Assembly: GCA_964494505.1 (NCBI GenBank)
Contig: CAZBRO010000003.1
Coordinates: 233,722-297,721 of the forward strand
Source: CAIYRG01 sp964494505
GTDB taxonomy: Bacteria; Pseudomonadota; Alphaproteobacteria; Micropepsales; Micropepsaceae
Length of the DNA: 64,000 nt
Direction of reading: 5' to 3'
The notes under the pieces are model-generated. The model made no database searches. It was not told the DNA's origin and worked only from the letters and a program-made list of their open reading frames with translations. Position numbers and translations under genes: made by a program. Positions 26,725 to 35,010 of the stretch are shown here, piece by piece. The stretch's first letter is position 1; the number at the start of each line of letters is the position of its first letter.

Positions 26725-27753
26725 ATGCGGATCATCGATTCCCATTTCCACTGGTGGCCGAGGCCGGTCTTCGAGCAGCTCTGCAAACGCGACCGCTATC
26801 CGCTGGCCACGCCCAACGGCCGCGGCGGCTACAATTATGTCGGCGAAGAGGGACGCTATTCGCTCAACAGCTGGACCGAATGGTTCGATCTCGATCGCCA
26901 GCTCGAACACATGGATGGGCTCGGCCACGAGGTCGGCGTTGTCTGCTCGCTCGGGCCGTTCTCGATGTATTTCTGCGATCTGCCGCCCGAGGAGGGCCGC
27001 GACGCGGCCTTCATGTGGAACGAGGAGATGGCAGGGGCGCAGCGGAAATATCCGGGCCGCGTGTGGGCGAGCGCAGCGGTGCCGCTGACCAACACGAACA
27101 TCGCCATCGAAGTGTTGGATCATGCGATCCACAAATTGGGGCTCATGGGCGTAAATCTCCCAGGCAGCATCGGGCGCGATCCGCGCATCGATGCGGAGCG
27201 GCTGGAGCCGTTTTACGCGCATGTCGAACGGCTTGGCATTCCGGTGTTTCTGCACCCGACGGACGCCATGTTCGCTGAGGACCTCGAAGGCTATGGCGGT
27301 GCGCTGCATTTGAGCTTGGGACGGGTGATCGAGGTGAGCACCGCGGCGATGCGCCTGGTGTTTTCCGGCCTGATGGAACGGCACCCCGATTTGAAGATCG
27401 TGATGTCGCATACGGGCGGTGCGCTCCCCTACCAATCGGGCCGTATGGACAAGAACGGCAAGGCCGCGAAGCTCCCGCACCCGCCGAGCTCTTACATCAG
27501 GCGTATGTACACCGACACGGTGTCGCCCCACAGTATGGGTATGAAATTCGCCATCGAGTATTACGGCATCGACCACGTGATGTACGGCTCGGATTATCCG
27601 TGCTGGGATCCCGCAACCGCGCTCGCGCTGATCGACGAGATCGGATTGTCGGACGCCGACAAGGAGAAGCTGTTCTACAGCAATGCGCGCCGCATCCTCG
27701 GTTTGAAGGATCCGAAGCCGGCCCCGCGCGAGATGGCGGAGGCCTTGATCTGA
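26725..27753 (+). CDS. amidohydrolase family 2 protein (ACMSD-like TIM barrel)
   Basis: 342 residues. The metal site of the ACMSD-type branch is complete: HxH at H7 and H9 (DSHFHW), H177 (FLHPTD), H229 (SHTGG) and D290 (GSDYP). Enzymes of this branch decarboxylate or hydrolyse aromatic or heterocyclic acids in the cytosol using one divalent metal. An AAGGA site lies shortly before the ATG and the gap from the PrpD-like gene is only 5 nt, so it is the last gene of the plus-strand cluster. Its stop abuts the stop of the opposing ferredoxin gene with no spacer. Confidence 0.88.
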   Translation: MRIIDSHFHWWPRPVFEQLCKRDRYPLATPNGRGGYNYVGEEGRYSLNSWTEWFDLDRQLEHMDGLGHEVGVVCSLGPFSMYFCDLPPEEGRDAAFMWNEEMAGAQRKYPGRVWASAAVPLTNTNIAIEVLDHAIHKLGLMGVNLPGSIGRDPRIDAERLEPFYAHVERLGIPVFLHPTDAMFAEDLEGYGGALHLSLGRVIEVSTAAMRLVFSGLMERHPDLKIVMSHTGGALPYQSGRMDKNGKAAKLPHPPSSYIRRMYTDTVSPHSMGMKFAIEYYGIDHVMYGSDYPCWDPATALALIDEIGLSDADKEKLFYSNARRILGLKDPKPAPREMAEALI

Positions 27754-28086
27754 TTACGGCAAGCGTTCGTCCGGTGGCGCGATTTCGGTAACCAGATCGC
27801 GAATGTGCGGCTTGTTTGGCAGCGGTTCGAGCCGCATTTCGCGGGGTTCGAGCCGCGCGGTGCAGGCATAGGTCGTCTTGCCGTCCACCAGCATCATGCA
27901 TTCCTTGCAGGCATTGGCGTTGATGCAGGAATAGCGGAAGGCAAGCGTCGGATCGTGCTCGATCCGGATACGGCGGAGGGCATCCAGCACGGATTGACCC
28001 GGCTGATACGCCACCTCGAAGCGCGACCAGGCGGGCTCCTGTCCTGGGGCGCCGCGGCGGATGACGAGGGTTGCGATGGCGCTCAT
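27754..28086 (-). CDS. 2Fe-2S ferredoxin of the succinate dehydrogenase iron-sulfur N-terminal type
   Basis: 110 residues. It matches only the first domain of SdhB/FrdB: the Cys pattern C-x5-C-x2-C-x11-C within CINANACKECMMLVDGKTTYAC-like sequence holds one 2Fe-2S cluster, and the second 4Fe-4S/3Fe-4S domain of SdhB is absent. Its ATG overlaps the stop of the flavoprotein gene by 4 nt, so it is almost certainly its electron partner. The pair resembles soluble fumarate-reductase-like enzymes. No membrane anchor subunit is encoded nearby. Confidence 0.85.
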   Translation of the reverse strand: MSAIATLVIRRGAPGQEPAWSRFEVAYQPGQSVLDALRRIRIEHDPTLAFRYSCINANACKECMMLVDGKTTYACTARLEPREMRLEPLPNKPHIRDLVTEIAPPDERLP

Positions 28087-29795
28087 TCCGCGACGCTCCG
28101 CGTGGCTTCCCCGACGCGAGGGCCGGGTTCGATTGCGAGCCCATCCGGCCCCAGGCGGATCATTTGGTTCGCGGCCCATTCTGGATCGGTGAGCGGGAAA
28201 TCCTCGCGCTGGTGGGCGCCACGGCTTTCCTCGCGGGCAAGCGCGGCCGTAATCACGGTTTCCGCCACCAGCAGCATGTTGCGAAGGTCGAACCAGTCCA
28301 GCCGAACGGTGTCGAATCCCGGCTGCGGCGGCGGGGCGACGCTGCCCAATGCCGCTTTCAGCGCCTCCAGTTCGGTCAACGCCGATTGCAAACCTGCGCG
28401 ATTCCGGATCGGCCCCGCATGGTTGGCCATCACACCCTGGAGTCGCGCCAGCAAAGCCGCGGAATTGCCGGCCATAGGTGTGCGGCCCGCAATGAGAGCT
28501 AGCACCGTTTCCGCGGCTTCGTCGCGCCAGTCCTGCGCGCGGTTGGCTTGCGCGCATTTTGCCGCTGCGAGGCCCGCCACGCGCCCGAACACCAAAGCTT
28601 CCGATATGGCGTTGCCGGAAAGCCGGTTCGCGCCATTGGCGCCGCCCACCGCTTCGCCGGCCGCGAAGAGATGGGGCACGCAAGTCTGCATGTCCGGCAT
28701 TACTCGGACGCCGCCCATATGGTAGTGCGCGATCGGGGACACTTCGACCGCTTGCCGCGTGAGGTCGATCCCGTTCGCGGTCAACCGGTCGATCACCGGT
28801 CCGAAGGCTTCTCGCAAGCGGCTCTCAGGCACATGCGTGAACGACAAATACACACCTCCGGAGGGCGAGCCCCTGCCGGCCGCCACTTCCTTCAAAATGG
28901 AGTAGGTCGCGATGTCGCGCGGTGCCCGGTAGCGGCCCTCTTCGGCGGCATGATAATCGCCGATGAATTCGTGGCCATCGGCGTTGAGCAAGCGTCCGCC
29001 GAGTTTGTAGCGGAATGGGTCCCACATGATTGGGTCCATGCCGACAAGCCGTGGCGCTAGATGGCCGATCGGGAAGAATTGCACGAATTCCATGTCGATG
29101 AGTTCGGCCCCGGCACGAAGGGCCAATGCATAGCCGTCCCCGCCCATATTGGCCGAGGCCGAATTGCGCGCGTAGGCACGCGTCAGGCCGCCGGTCGCGA
29201 CGATCACGGCGTGTGCGGCTATCGTAACGCTTCGTCCATCGCTTACCGAAAACCCGGCCGCACCGCAGACGATGCCGTCATGCACCGCGAGATCGACGAT
29301 ACACAAATCGCCGATTCGCTTGATCGCCGGCCGCCGCTGCACCTGCGCGCGCAACGTCCGGGAAATGGCGGGGCCTGTGTTGAGAAAATCGACATAGACG
29401 CAGCGGGGCCGGTCGTGCCCCGGCGCTTCGGCCTGTCGCATGCGCCCGTCGGAATGTCTCGCCCAACCCACATGCCATGCGTCCATCTGACGGATCGCGG
29501 CGGGCGCACTCTCGCACAACAGGCGAGACAGCTTCTCATCACACAATCCGCGTCCGGCTTTCAGCGTATCGGCGTAATGATGGCGCCAATCGTCGGGCGT
29601 TTCCTCGCCGACAGCCGCGGCGACGGTCATCTGCGCCATCACCGTAGCACCGCCACGCCCGATCAAGCTGCGATCCACGAGAAGGACGTCCGCGCCCGCG
29701 TCGTGCGCGGCAATGGCGGCAGACATGCCCGCCGCTCCCGCGCCCACGATGAGTACACCGGTTTGAAGATGTACGCGTTCCGATGGTGAATTCAT
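28083..29795 (-). CDS. FAD-dependent fumarate reductase/succinate dehydrogenase-like flavoprotein
   Basis: 570 residues. N-terminal FAD fold VLIVGAGAAGMSAA, a second FAD segment (IVATGGLTRAYARNS), SPIAHYHMGGVRV with the catalytic-site His of the SdhA/FrdA family, LFAAGEAVGGANGANRLSGN and a C-terminal helical domain. The lack of an export signal puts it in the cytosol. It sits between an MFS carrier (4 nt overlap) and a one-cluster ferredoxin (4 nt overlap), suggesting that the three import and oxidise or reduce a carboxylic acid. Which substrate cannot be told; aspartate oxidase and adenylylsulfate-reductase-like enzymes share the same fold. Confidence 0.87.
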   Translation of the reverse strand: MNSPSERVHLQTGVLIVGAGAAGMSAAIAAHDAGADVLLVDRSLIGRGGATVMAQMTVAAAVGEETPDDWRHHYADTLKAGRGLCDEKLSRLLCESAPAAIRQMDAWHVGWARHSDGRMRQAEAPGHDRPRCVYVDFLNTGPAISRTLRAQVQRRPAIKRIGDLCIVDLAVHDGIVCGAAGFSVSDGRSVTIAAHAVIVATGGLTRAYARNSASANMGGDGYALALRAGAELIDMEFVQFFPIGHLAPRLVGMDPIMWDPFRYKLGGRLLNADGHEFIGDYHAAEEGRYRAPRDIATYSILKEVAAGRGSPSGGVYLSFTHVPESRLREAFGPVIDRLTANGIDLTRQAVEVSPIAHYHMGGVRVMPDMQTCVPHLFAAGEAVGGANGANRLSGNAISEALVFGRVAGLAAAKCAQANRAQDWRDEAAETVLALIAGRTPMAGNSAALLARLQGVMANHAGPIRNRAGLQSALTELEALKAALGSVAPPPQPGFDTVRLDWFDLRNMLLVAETVITAALAREESRGAHQREDFPLTDPEWAANQMIRLGPDGLAIEPGPRVGEATRSVAE

Positions 29796-31087
29796 TGCGC
29801 TGGCTCGTGACGCTCCATCGCGACGATGTTGCGCCGCGACGGCAAGGTTCGGCTGAGCGCCAGCACGATCAGACCCGACGCCAACAATTCGAACCCAAGC
29901 AGGGCGAGACCTGCTCCATATCCGCCGGTGTGCTCTTTGAGCAAGCCCATATAGAAGGGCGCGAGAAAGCCGCCGAGGCTGCCGATGGAGTTTATGAACG
30001 CCACGCCGCCAGCCGCCGCCTTGTCGCCCAGGAACGACGTCGGAATGCCCCAGAATGGTCCGAACGTCGCGTGCATTCCGAGCATTCCGACGGTCAGCAT
30101 AAGCAGCAGGAGCAGATAATTATGCGACATGCTCGCCATGGCCAGGAAGGCGGCGGCGAGGAAGGCGGCCGATGCATGATGCCAGACCCGCTCTCCCGCA
30201 CGGTCGCTTGCCCGGCCCCAGAGGATCATTGCCGCAGCGCTGATGAGATAGGGCGGTGCAATGACGAAGCCCGTGGCCTGCGCCGAGAAGCCCATGGCCT
30301 GCACGATCTGCGGCAGCCAGAAGGCAATGCCGAACAGGCCGGACTGCATGCCCAAGGCGACAATGCTGAGCGCGTATACGCGCGGGTCGCGCAAAGCCGA
30401 CCACAGGCTGTGTTGTTGACCGATGTTTTCGGCGGCTAGATGACGGGCGATCGTGGATTTCTCCTCGACGGTAAGCCAGGACGCATTGGCAGGCCTGTCA
30501 GGCATCAGGCGCAGCACCGCGAAGGCGAGCAGCGATGCTGGCAGGCCTTCAATCAGAAAAAGCCATTGCCAGCCATGCAGCCCCAGGGTTCCGTCCATGC
30601 CGAGAATGACGCCCGAGAACGGTCCGCCAACGACGCCCGCGAACGGCCCTGCCGCGATCAAGCTTGCCGCGAAGCGGGCCCGATAGCGTCGTGGGAACCA
30701 CAGGGTCAGGTAATAGAGGACGCCGGGAAAGAAGCCTGCTTCCGCAGCGCCCAGGATAAAGCGCAAGACGAAGAAGCTCCTAGGCCCCTGAACGAAGGCA
30801 CAAGCGGCCGAAACCACGCCCCACACCGCCATTATGAAGCAAACCCAGCGACGCGCTCCCACGCGGGTGAGCACCAGATTGCTTGGGACCTGGAACAGGA
30901 AATAGCCGGCGAAGAACACGCCTGCTCCGAACCCAAACACGGCGGGCGAAAAGCCCAGGTCCCGATTCATCGTAAGGGCGGCAAGGCCCACATTCACCCG
31001 GTCGATGTAATTGACGGTGAACAACAGCACCAAGAACGGGACAAGCCGCCACGTGCATTTGGCAAAGACCGCCTCGTCCGCGTCCAT
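29792..31087 (-). CDS. MFS carrier of the anion:cation symporter (ACS) family
   Basis: 431 residues from the ATG at 31087, chosen for its GGAAGG site about 6-7 nt upstream; in-frame starts at 31102 and 31126 lack one. Twelve membrane helices. ACS-family signs are LFTVNYIDRVNVGLAAL in helix 1, FGFGAGVFFAGYFLFQVPSNL, and AAEAGFFPGVLYYLTLWFP in helix 4. Such carriers bring organic anions (tartrate, phthalate, galactonate) in with protons. First gene of the minus-strand trio; it likely imports the substrate of the flavoprotein. Confidence 0.9.
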   Translation of the reverse strand: MDADEAVFAKCTWRLVPFLVLLFTVNYIDRVNVGLAALTMNRDLGFSPAVFGFGAGVFFAGYFLFQVPSNLVLTRVGARRWVCFIMAVWGVVSAACAFVQGPRSFFVLRFILGAAEAGFFPGVLYYLTLWFPRRYRARFAASLIAAGPFAGVVGGPFSGVILGMDGTLGLHGWQWLFLIEGLPASLLAFAVLRLMPDRPANASWLTVEEKSTIARHLAAENIGQQHSLWSALRDPRVYALSIVALGMQSGLFGIAFWLPQIVQAMGFSAQATGFVIAPPYLISAAAMILWGRASDRAGERVWHHASAAFLAAAFLAMASMSHNYLLLLLMLTVGMLGMHATFGPFWGIPTSFLGDKAAAGGVAFINSIGSLGGFLAPFYMGLLKEHTGGYGAGLALLGFELLASGLIVLALSRTLPSRRNIVAMERHEPAQ

Positions 31088-31231
31088 CGAATGCCTTCCC
31101 ATGCGCTCGGAGGCTGGCCAAAACACCCACTCGAGGATGTAACACTGCCTTCATGGGGCGGGCACGTCCATCGCTTTGAAGCGTCGCACAAACGGGGTAG
31201 ATTCCCGGACGATCAGCCGGAGAGATGTGCC

Positions 31232-32560
31232 GTGTCCAATGGCCGAGGATGGTTGCGAAAGCTCGCTTTGGCCGGGGCCGCCTTGGTTCCGGTAACGGCA
31301 GCCGCCCAGCAGGCGCCTGCACTGGTCCAGAGTTCGACGGGCGTCGCGGCAGTCGTCAACGAAGCCGTGATTTCGAATTACGATCTCGATCAGCGAACTG
31401 CGCTGTTTCTCGCCACCTCCGGCGTGCGCGCGACCAATGAGAATCTCCCGCAAATCCGCGGCGAAGTCCTGCGCTCGCTGGAGGACGAGGTGATTGAGAC
31501 GCAGGAAGCGGCGAAACGCAGGATCACGGCCAGCCGTCCCGAACTTGAGAAAGCGCTGCAGAATATAGCGGCAGACAACAAGTTCACGGTCGATCAGCTC
31601 CTTGCCAAACTTGGGCAGGCTGGCGTTTCAAGCATGACGTTCATCCAGCAAGTCAACACTCAGCTCATTTGGCAGAAGCTGGTGGCCGCGCGATACGGAA
31701 CCGACATAGCCATCAGCGATCAGCAGGTGGACGAGGCGATGGACCGGCTGAAACAGGGCGCCGACAAGCCTCAATTCCTGATCTCGGAAATCTATCTTGG
31801 CGTGGACAGGCCGGAGGATGAAACCAAGGTCCGCGCCAGTGCGGAACAGATTGCCGAGCAGGTGATGATGGGAGCGCCGTTTCAGACGGTCGCCAGCCAG
31901 TTCAGCCAATCGCCCTCGGCGGCTGACGGCGGCGACATCGGCTGGGTGGTTGAGGGCCAGTTGGCGGATGAACTCGATCGCGCCCTGCTCACCATGCAGC
32001 CGGGGCAGGTCACAAAGCCGATCCGCGCCGAAGGCGGCTATTATGTGCTGTTGCTGCGCGACCGCCGCGAACCTCAAGGGGCGAAGGCGGACGCGCAGCC
32101 ACCGCCACCGCCGGACCCCAACGCACCGGTGCCGTTGGACCGGCTGCTCATCCCGCTGCCGGCGAATGCCGATATGCCGGTGAAGACGCGTGCACTGGCT
32201 CTTGCGGCCAACGTCAAGAACACGGTCCGCAAATGTGCCGACCTTCCCGCGGTCGCGAGCCAGCTTCAGGGGAGCGTCTACACCAGCCTCGGCACGATCG
32301 ATCCGAAGGTTCTCAACCCGGAGCTCCGCGCCGCCCTTGCCATGACTGGCCCAGGCGAAGCCGTAGAACCATTCTTCTCGCCGGCTGGCGTGGAACTGAT
32401 CATGCGCTGTGATGCGCGGGCCGCCGGGTTCAGCGCCTTCGCGTTGCCGACCCGCGAGGAACTTCGCCAACAGCTCGTCGCGCAGCAAATGTCGGTCTAC
32501 GCCAAGACCTATCTGCGCGATTTGAGACGGGATGCGATCGTCTTTTTGTATGGCCGGTAA
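31232..32560 (+). CDS. SurA-like periplasmic peptidyl-prolyl isomerase/chaperone
   Basis: 442 residues from a GTG at 31232 with a GGAGAG site; the frame is open far upstream but there it only mirrors the MFS gene. Signal peptide up to about residue 24 (LALAGAALVPVTAAAQQ). A SurA N domain (VAAVVNEAVISNYDLDQR, the usual start) and one parvulin domain (LISEIYLGVD through GGDIGWV to GGYYVLLLRDRR) are followed by a Pro-rich hinge PPPPPDPNAP and a second, degenerate parvulin-like part. It assists outer-membrane protein folding in the periplasm. In many alphaproteobacteria surA follows lptD and precedes pdxA-rsmA; here it stands alone. It ends 3 nt from the opposing chrR gene. Confidence 0.85.
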   Translation: MSNGRGWLRKLALAGAALVPVTAAAQQAPALVQSSTGVAAVVNEAVISNYDLDQRTALFLATSGVRATNENLPQIRGEVLRSLEDEVIETQEAAKRRITASRPELEKALQNIAADNKFTVDQLLAKLGQAGVSSMTFIQQVNTQLIWQKLVAARYGTDIAISDQQVDEAMDRLKQGADKPQFLISEIYLGVDRPEDETKVRASAEQIAEQVMMGAPFQTVASQFSQSPSAADGGDIGWVVEGQLADELDRALLTMQPGQVTKPIRAEGGYYVLLLRDRREPQGAKADAQPPPPPDPNAPVPLDRLLIPLPANADMPVKTRALALAANVKNTVRKCADLPAVASQLQGSVYTSLGTIDPKVLNPELRAALAMTGPGEAVEPFFSPAGVELIMRCDARAAGFSAFALPTREELRQQLVAQQMSVYAKTYLRDLRRDAIVFLYGR

Positions 32561-32563
32561 GGT

Positions 32564-33211
32564 TCATCCGCCCGCGAGCGATTTCAGGAACCAGCCGATC
32601 AGCCCATGCATCCGCGGCGGGCTCTCGGACGCGATGATGCAGATGCACTCGCCTTCGGGCCCGGCGAGCGGCTGGTGTTCCGTGGCCTCATCGATCTCGA
32701 CAAAATCGCCGGCCTGGTAGCGCCCGCTCGCATCGGAAAAACTTCCCTTCAGCACGCAGATCATCTCCGATCCTCCGTGTCCGTGGAAGGGGATCCTGCG
32801 GCCGGCGCCCAGCCTCAAGAGATAGGTTTCCGCCGGCGCGTGGCTCGCCGCGGGCACACCCATCCGCCAGATTCCCGGCGCGATCCAGCGCCGCTTGCCG
32901 ATGCCGGCGGCGAGGAGCGCGGGCGGCAAGTCGATGCCCGAAAGTTTCGGTTTCGGCGGCACCGCCCTCTTTGCGGGACCTTGCGTCTCGGATACGCGCG
33001 CCATTGCCTCAGCCAGCGCGTTCTCCGCCATCTCGCAATCCGGGAGGGAATCCAACAGCGTGCCGGCCGCGCCCTCCCATGCGGCGATCGGTTTGCGGCA
33101 CGCCTTGCAAAATCCAAGGTGGGCCGCCAGCGCAAGCGATGCGCCAGCAGGCAACGTGCCTGCCGCATAAGCCAGCAGCGTCGCCTCCGAGGGATGGCTG
33201 TTGATCGTCAT
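32564..33211 (-). CDS. chrR: ChrR-type zinc anti-sigma factor with cupin domain
   Basis: 215 residues. The N-terminal anti-sigma domain binds zinc through H6, H31, C35 and C38 (AAHLGFCKAC), exactly the residue numbers known for Rhodobacter sphaeroides ChrR. The C-terminal cupin keeps the second metal site, H143, H145, E149 and H179 (FHGHGGSEM and TEHQP). In Rhodobacter the first domain holds RpoE inactive and the cupin is needed for release under singlet oxygen. The ATG overlaps the sigma gene stop by 4 nt, as expected of a co-translated pair. Cytosolic. All key ligands are intact, so it should be a working regulator. Confidence 0.95.
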   Translation of the reverse strand: MTINSHPSEATLLAYAAGTLPAGASLALAAHLGFCKACRKPIAAWEGAAGTLLDSLPDCEMAENALAEAMARVSETQGPAKRAVPPKPKLSGIDLPPALLAAGIGKRRWIAPGIWRMGVPAASHAPAETYLLRLGAGRRIPFHGHGGSEMICVLKGSFSDASGRYQAGDFVEIDEATEHQPLAGPEGECICIIASESPPRMHGLIGWFLKSLAGG

Positions 33212-33780
33212 GATACGCCCTCGAGCGCCGACTTCAGGCGTTGAAAAGCAAGCCGAAGCCGCGACTTCACGGTGCCCAGCGGAATCCCAAGCTCCTGCGC
33301 GATCAAGGAGTGGGGTTTGTCTTCGAAAAAGGAGAGCCGCACGACTTCGGCCTGATCGTTGGGGAGGGAGACGAGGGCCTCGCGGGTTTTGGCCTCTCGT
33401 TCAGCGCTCAGGACGATGTCGTGCGGCAGGGGGGCCGTACTCTCGATCCCGGCATCTTCGGACAGCGCTTCGGGGTGCGCTGTGCCGCGGAGCACATCGA
33501 CGCGCAAATTCCGCGCGATGGTGAAAATCCAGGTCGAAGCCGAAGCGCGCGCCGGGTCGAAATAGGCTGCCTTGCGCCACACGGTCAGCAACGTCTCCTG
33601 GGCCAAATCTTCCGCCACGCTGGGCTCCATGTGAAAGCGCATCAGGTAACTCTTCACGCGCGGCGCAAAATAACGAAACAGAAGCGCGAACGCCTCTTTG
33701 TCTTGGTCGCGTGCGATCGCCGCAATGCAGGCCGGCCATTCGCCGCCCCCCGTTGGCGCACCTTGCGGCCAGGTGCTCAT
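33208..33780 (-). CDS. rpoE: ECF RNA polymerase sigma factor, RpoE/ECF11-like
   Basis: 190 residues from the ATG at 33780. Region 2 is AFALLFRYFAPRVKSYLMRF through DLAQETLLTVWRKAAYFDP and STWIFTIARNLRVDVLRG; region 4 is ALVSLPNDQAEVVRLSFFEDKPHSLIAQ with the helix-turn-helix ELGIPLGTVKSRLRLAFQRL. It directs RNA polymerase to stress promoters once ChrR lets go. No strong ribosome site precedes the ATG, and a GTG near 33834 just after the predicted -10 could allow leaderless translation of a longer form. It is transcribed from a promoter at 33843-33868 that has the same sequence pattern as the one driving the opposite three-gene set. Confidence 0.95.
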   Translation of the reverse strand: MSTWPQGAPTGGGEWPACIAAIARDQDKEAFALLFRYFAPRVKSYLMRFHMEPSVAEDLAQETLLTVWRKAAYFDPARASASTWIFTIARNLRVDVLRGTAHPEALSEDAGIESTAPLPHDIVLSAEREAKTREALVSLPNDQAEVVRLSFFEDKPHSLIAQELGIPLGTVKSRLRLAFQRLKSALEGVS

Positions 33781-33842
33781 CGCGAGCCGCGGAGCCACGC
33801 CGAACGGAACCGGAGGGTGAGCGATCGTATGCACGACGCTTC

Positions 33843-33868
33843 TACGGAGGGCGCGGCCGGTTGGATCA
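33843..33868 (-). promoter_or_regulatory. predicted ECF sigma promoter of rpoE-chrR
   Basis: Read on the minus strand: TGATCC (33868-33863), 16 nt spacer, CGTA (33846-33843), then GAAGCG. TGATCC is the known -35 type of RpoE of this ECF group. The same TGATCC-N16-CGTAGAAGCG block occurs on the plus strand at 33972-34003, which makes chance unlikely. It points to autoregulation of the sigma/anti-sigma operon. Confidence 0.8.
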
Positions 33869-33971
33869 CCTGGTTCATCGAAATAATCGAAAAATTCCGG
33901 CGGCAATCTAGCGGAAATCCGTGTCCGCGCGCCCAAGCGCGGAAGGCTCCCGAAAAAACCTGAACATGCGG

Positions 33972-33997
33972 TGATCCGCCGTCCGGCTCCCAACGTA
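33972..33997 (+). promoter_or_regulatory. predicted ECF sigma promoter of the NTF2-DUF4142-cupredoxin set
   Basis: TGATCC at 33972-33977, 16 nt spacer, CGTA at 33994-33997 followed by GAAGCG, in the same pattern as the promoter of rpoE. A transcript starting near 34004 would have a leader of about 35 nt with a GGGAAGGG ribosome site before the ATG at 34039. Confidence 0.8.
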
Positions 33998-34038
33998 GAA
34001 GCGCCCGTAACTCGCGTTCAAGACAAAAGGGAAGGGCA

Positions 34039-34452
34039 ATGGCAGAGCACAGCATCATCGAGAGCCAGAACATCGACGTCGTGAAGAAGGCCTATGAGCA
34101 TTTCAAGACGGGCGACCTCCAGGGACTTCTGGCCCAGTTTTCGGACGACATCAGCTGGCACACGCCGGGCTTCCCGAAGGTGCCGTATGCCGGCCGGTTC
34201 CGCAGCCGGGGCGAGGTGGCCCAGTTCTTCGTCGGCCTCGGCAAGACCGCCCAATTCGAGCGCTTCGAGCCGCAGGAATATCTCGCCCGCGAGGACCGCG
34301 TGGTGGTGTTCGGCTTCTACGCCGGACTGGGGCGCGAAACCGGCCGCCCCTTCGCCACCGACTGGGCGATGCTGTTCACGGTGCGGAACGGAAAGATCGC
34401 CGCGTTCCGCGAATTCTTCGACACCGCAAATCTCGGATCGGCTTTCAGCTGA
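34039..34452 (+). CDS. SnoaL/NTF2-like small protein, predicted ECF regulon member
   Basis: 137 residues with the cone-shaped NTF2 fold signature: VKKAYEHFKTGDLQGLLAQFSDD, WHTPG, GRFRSRGEVAQFF and an EDRVVVFGFY strand. Stress-induced SnoaL-like proteins of this type (ketosteroid-isomerase related) are cytosolic and mostly of unknown activity. It is the first gene after the predicted ECF promoter and has a GGGAAGGG ribosome site. Its downstream neighbour starts 23 nt later. Involvement in the oxidative response is inferred from the promoter. Confidence 0.82.
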   Translation: MAEHSIIESQNIDVVKKAYEHFKTGDLQGLLAQFSDDISWHTPGFPKVPYAGRFRSRGEVAQFFVGLGKTAQFERFEPQEYLAREDRVVVFGFYAGLGRETGRPFATDWAMLFTVRNGKIAAFREFFDTANLGSAFS

Positions 34453-34475
34453 ATCCCACAACAGGAGCACGTGAC

Positions 34476-34997
34476 ATGTTGAGAGAGTTTGTCATCACCG
34501 CCGGATTGGCTTTCGCGCTGACCACGGCCTTCGCCAAGGACGAAGCCAAGATCAACGACGCGCAGATCGCGCACATCGCCTACACCGCGGGCGTGATCGA
34601 CATCGCGGCCGGCAAGCAAGCGATGATGAAATCGCAAGACCCGAACATCCGCGCCTTCGCGGAGGAAATGGTTCGCGACCACACCGCCGTCAACGACCAG
34701 GCGCTGGCGCTGGTCAAGAAGCTCGGCGTGACGCCCCAGGACAACCCGACCAGCATGTCGCTGTCGGCCGCGGCGTCGATGAAGCTCAAGGATTACGAGA
34801 AGCTCTCGGGCAAGGCCTATGACATGGCCTACATCCAGAACGAGGTCGCCTATCACCGCACCGTCAATGGCGCGGTCGAGATGACGCTGATCCCGAATGC
34901 GCAGAATGCGGAGCTGAAGCAATTGCTCGAAACCGGGCTGAAGCTTTTCACCGAGCATCAGCACCATGCGGAGCATCTGGCCGAATCCCTCCACTGA
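34476..34997 (+). CDS. DUF4142 periplasmic protein, predicted ECF regulon member
   Basis: 173 residues with a signal peptide (ITAGLAFALTTAFAK). The mature part is a long four-helix DUF4142 domain (ferritin-like bundle): IAHIAYTAGVIDIAAGKQAM, FAEEMVRDHTAVNDQAL, ending His-rich in FTEHQHHAEHLAESLH. DUF4142 proteins are often found in envelope-stress regulons; no enzymatic activity is established. AGGAG stands 7 nt before the ATG. The His cluster near the C terminus might bind metal, which would fit the copper protein encoded next; this is inference. Confidence 0.85.
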   Translation: MLREFVITAGLAFALTTAFAKDEAKINDAQIAHIAYTAGVIDIAAGKQAMMKSQDPNIRAFAEEMVRDHTAVNDQALALVKKLGVTPQDNPTSMSLSAAASMKLKDYEKLSGKAYDMAYIQNEVAYHRTVNGAVEMTLIPNAQNAELKQLLETGLKLFTEHQHHAEHLAESLH

Positions 34998-35010
34998 ACG
35001 CGGGCTGTCC

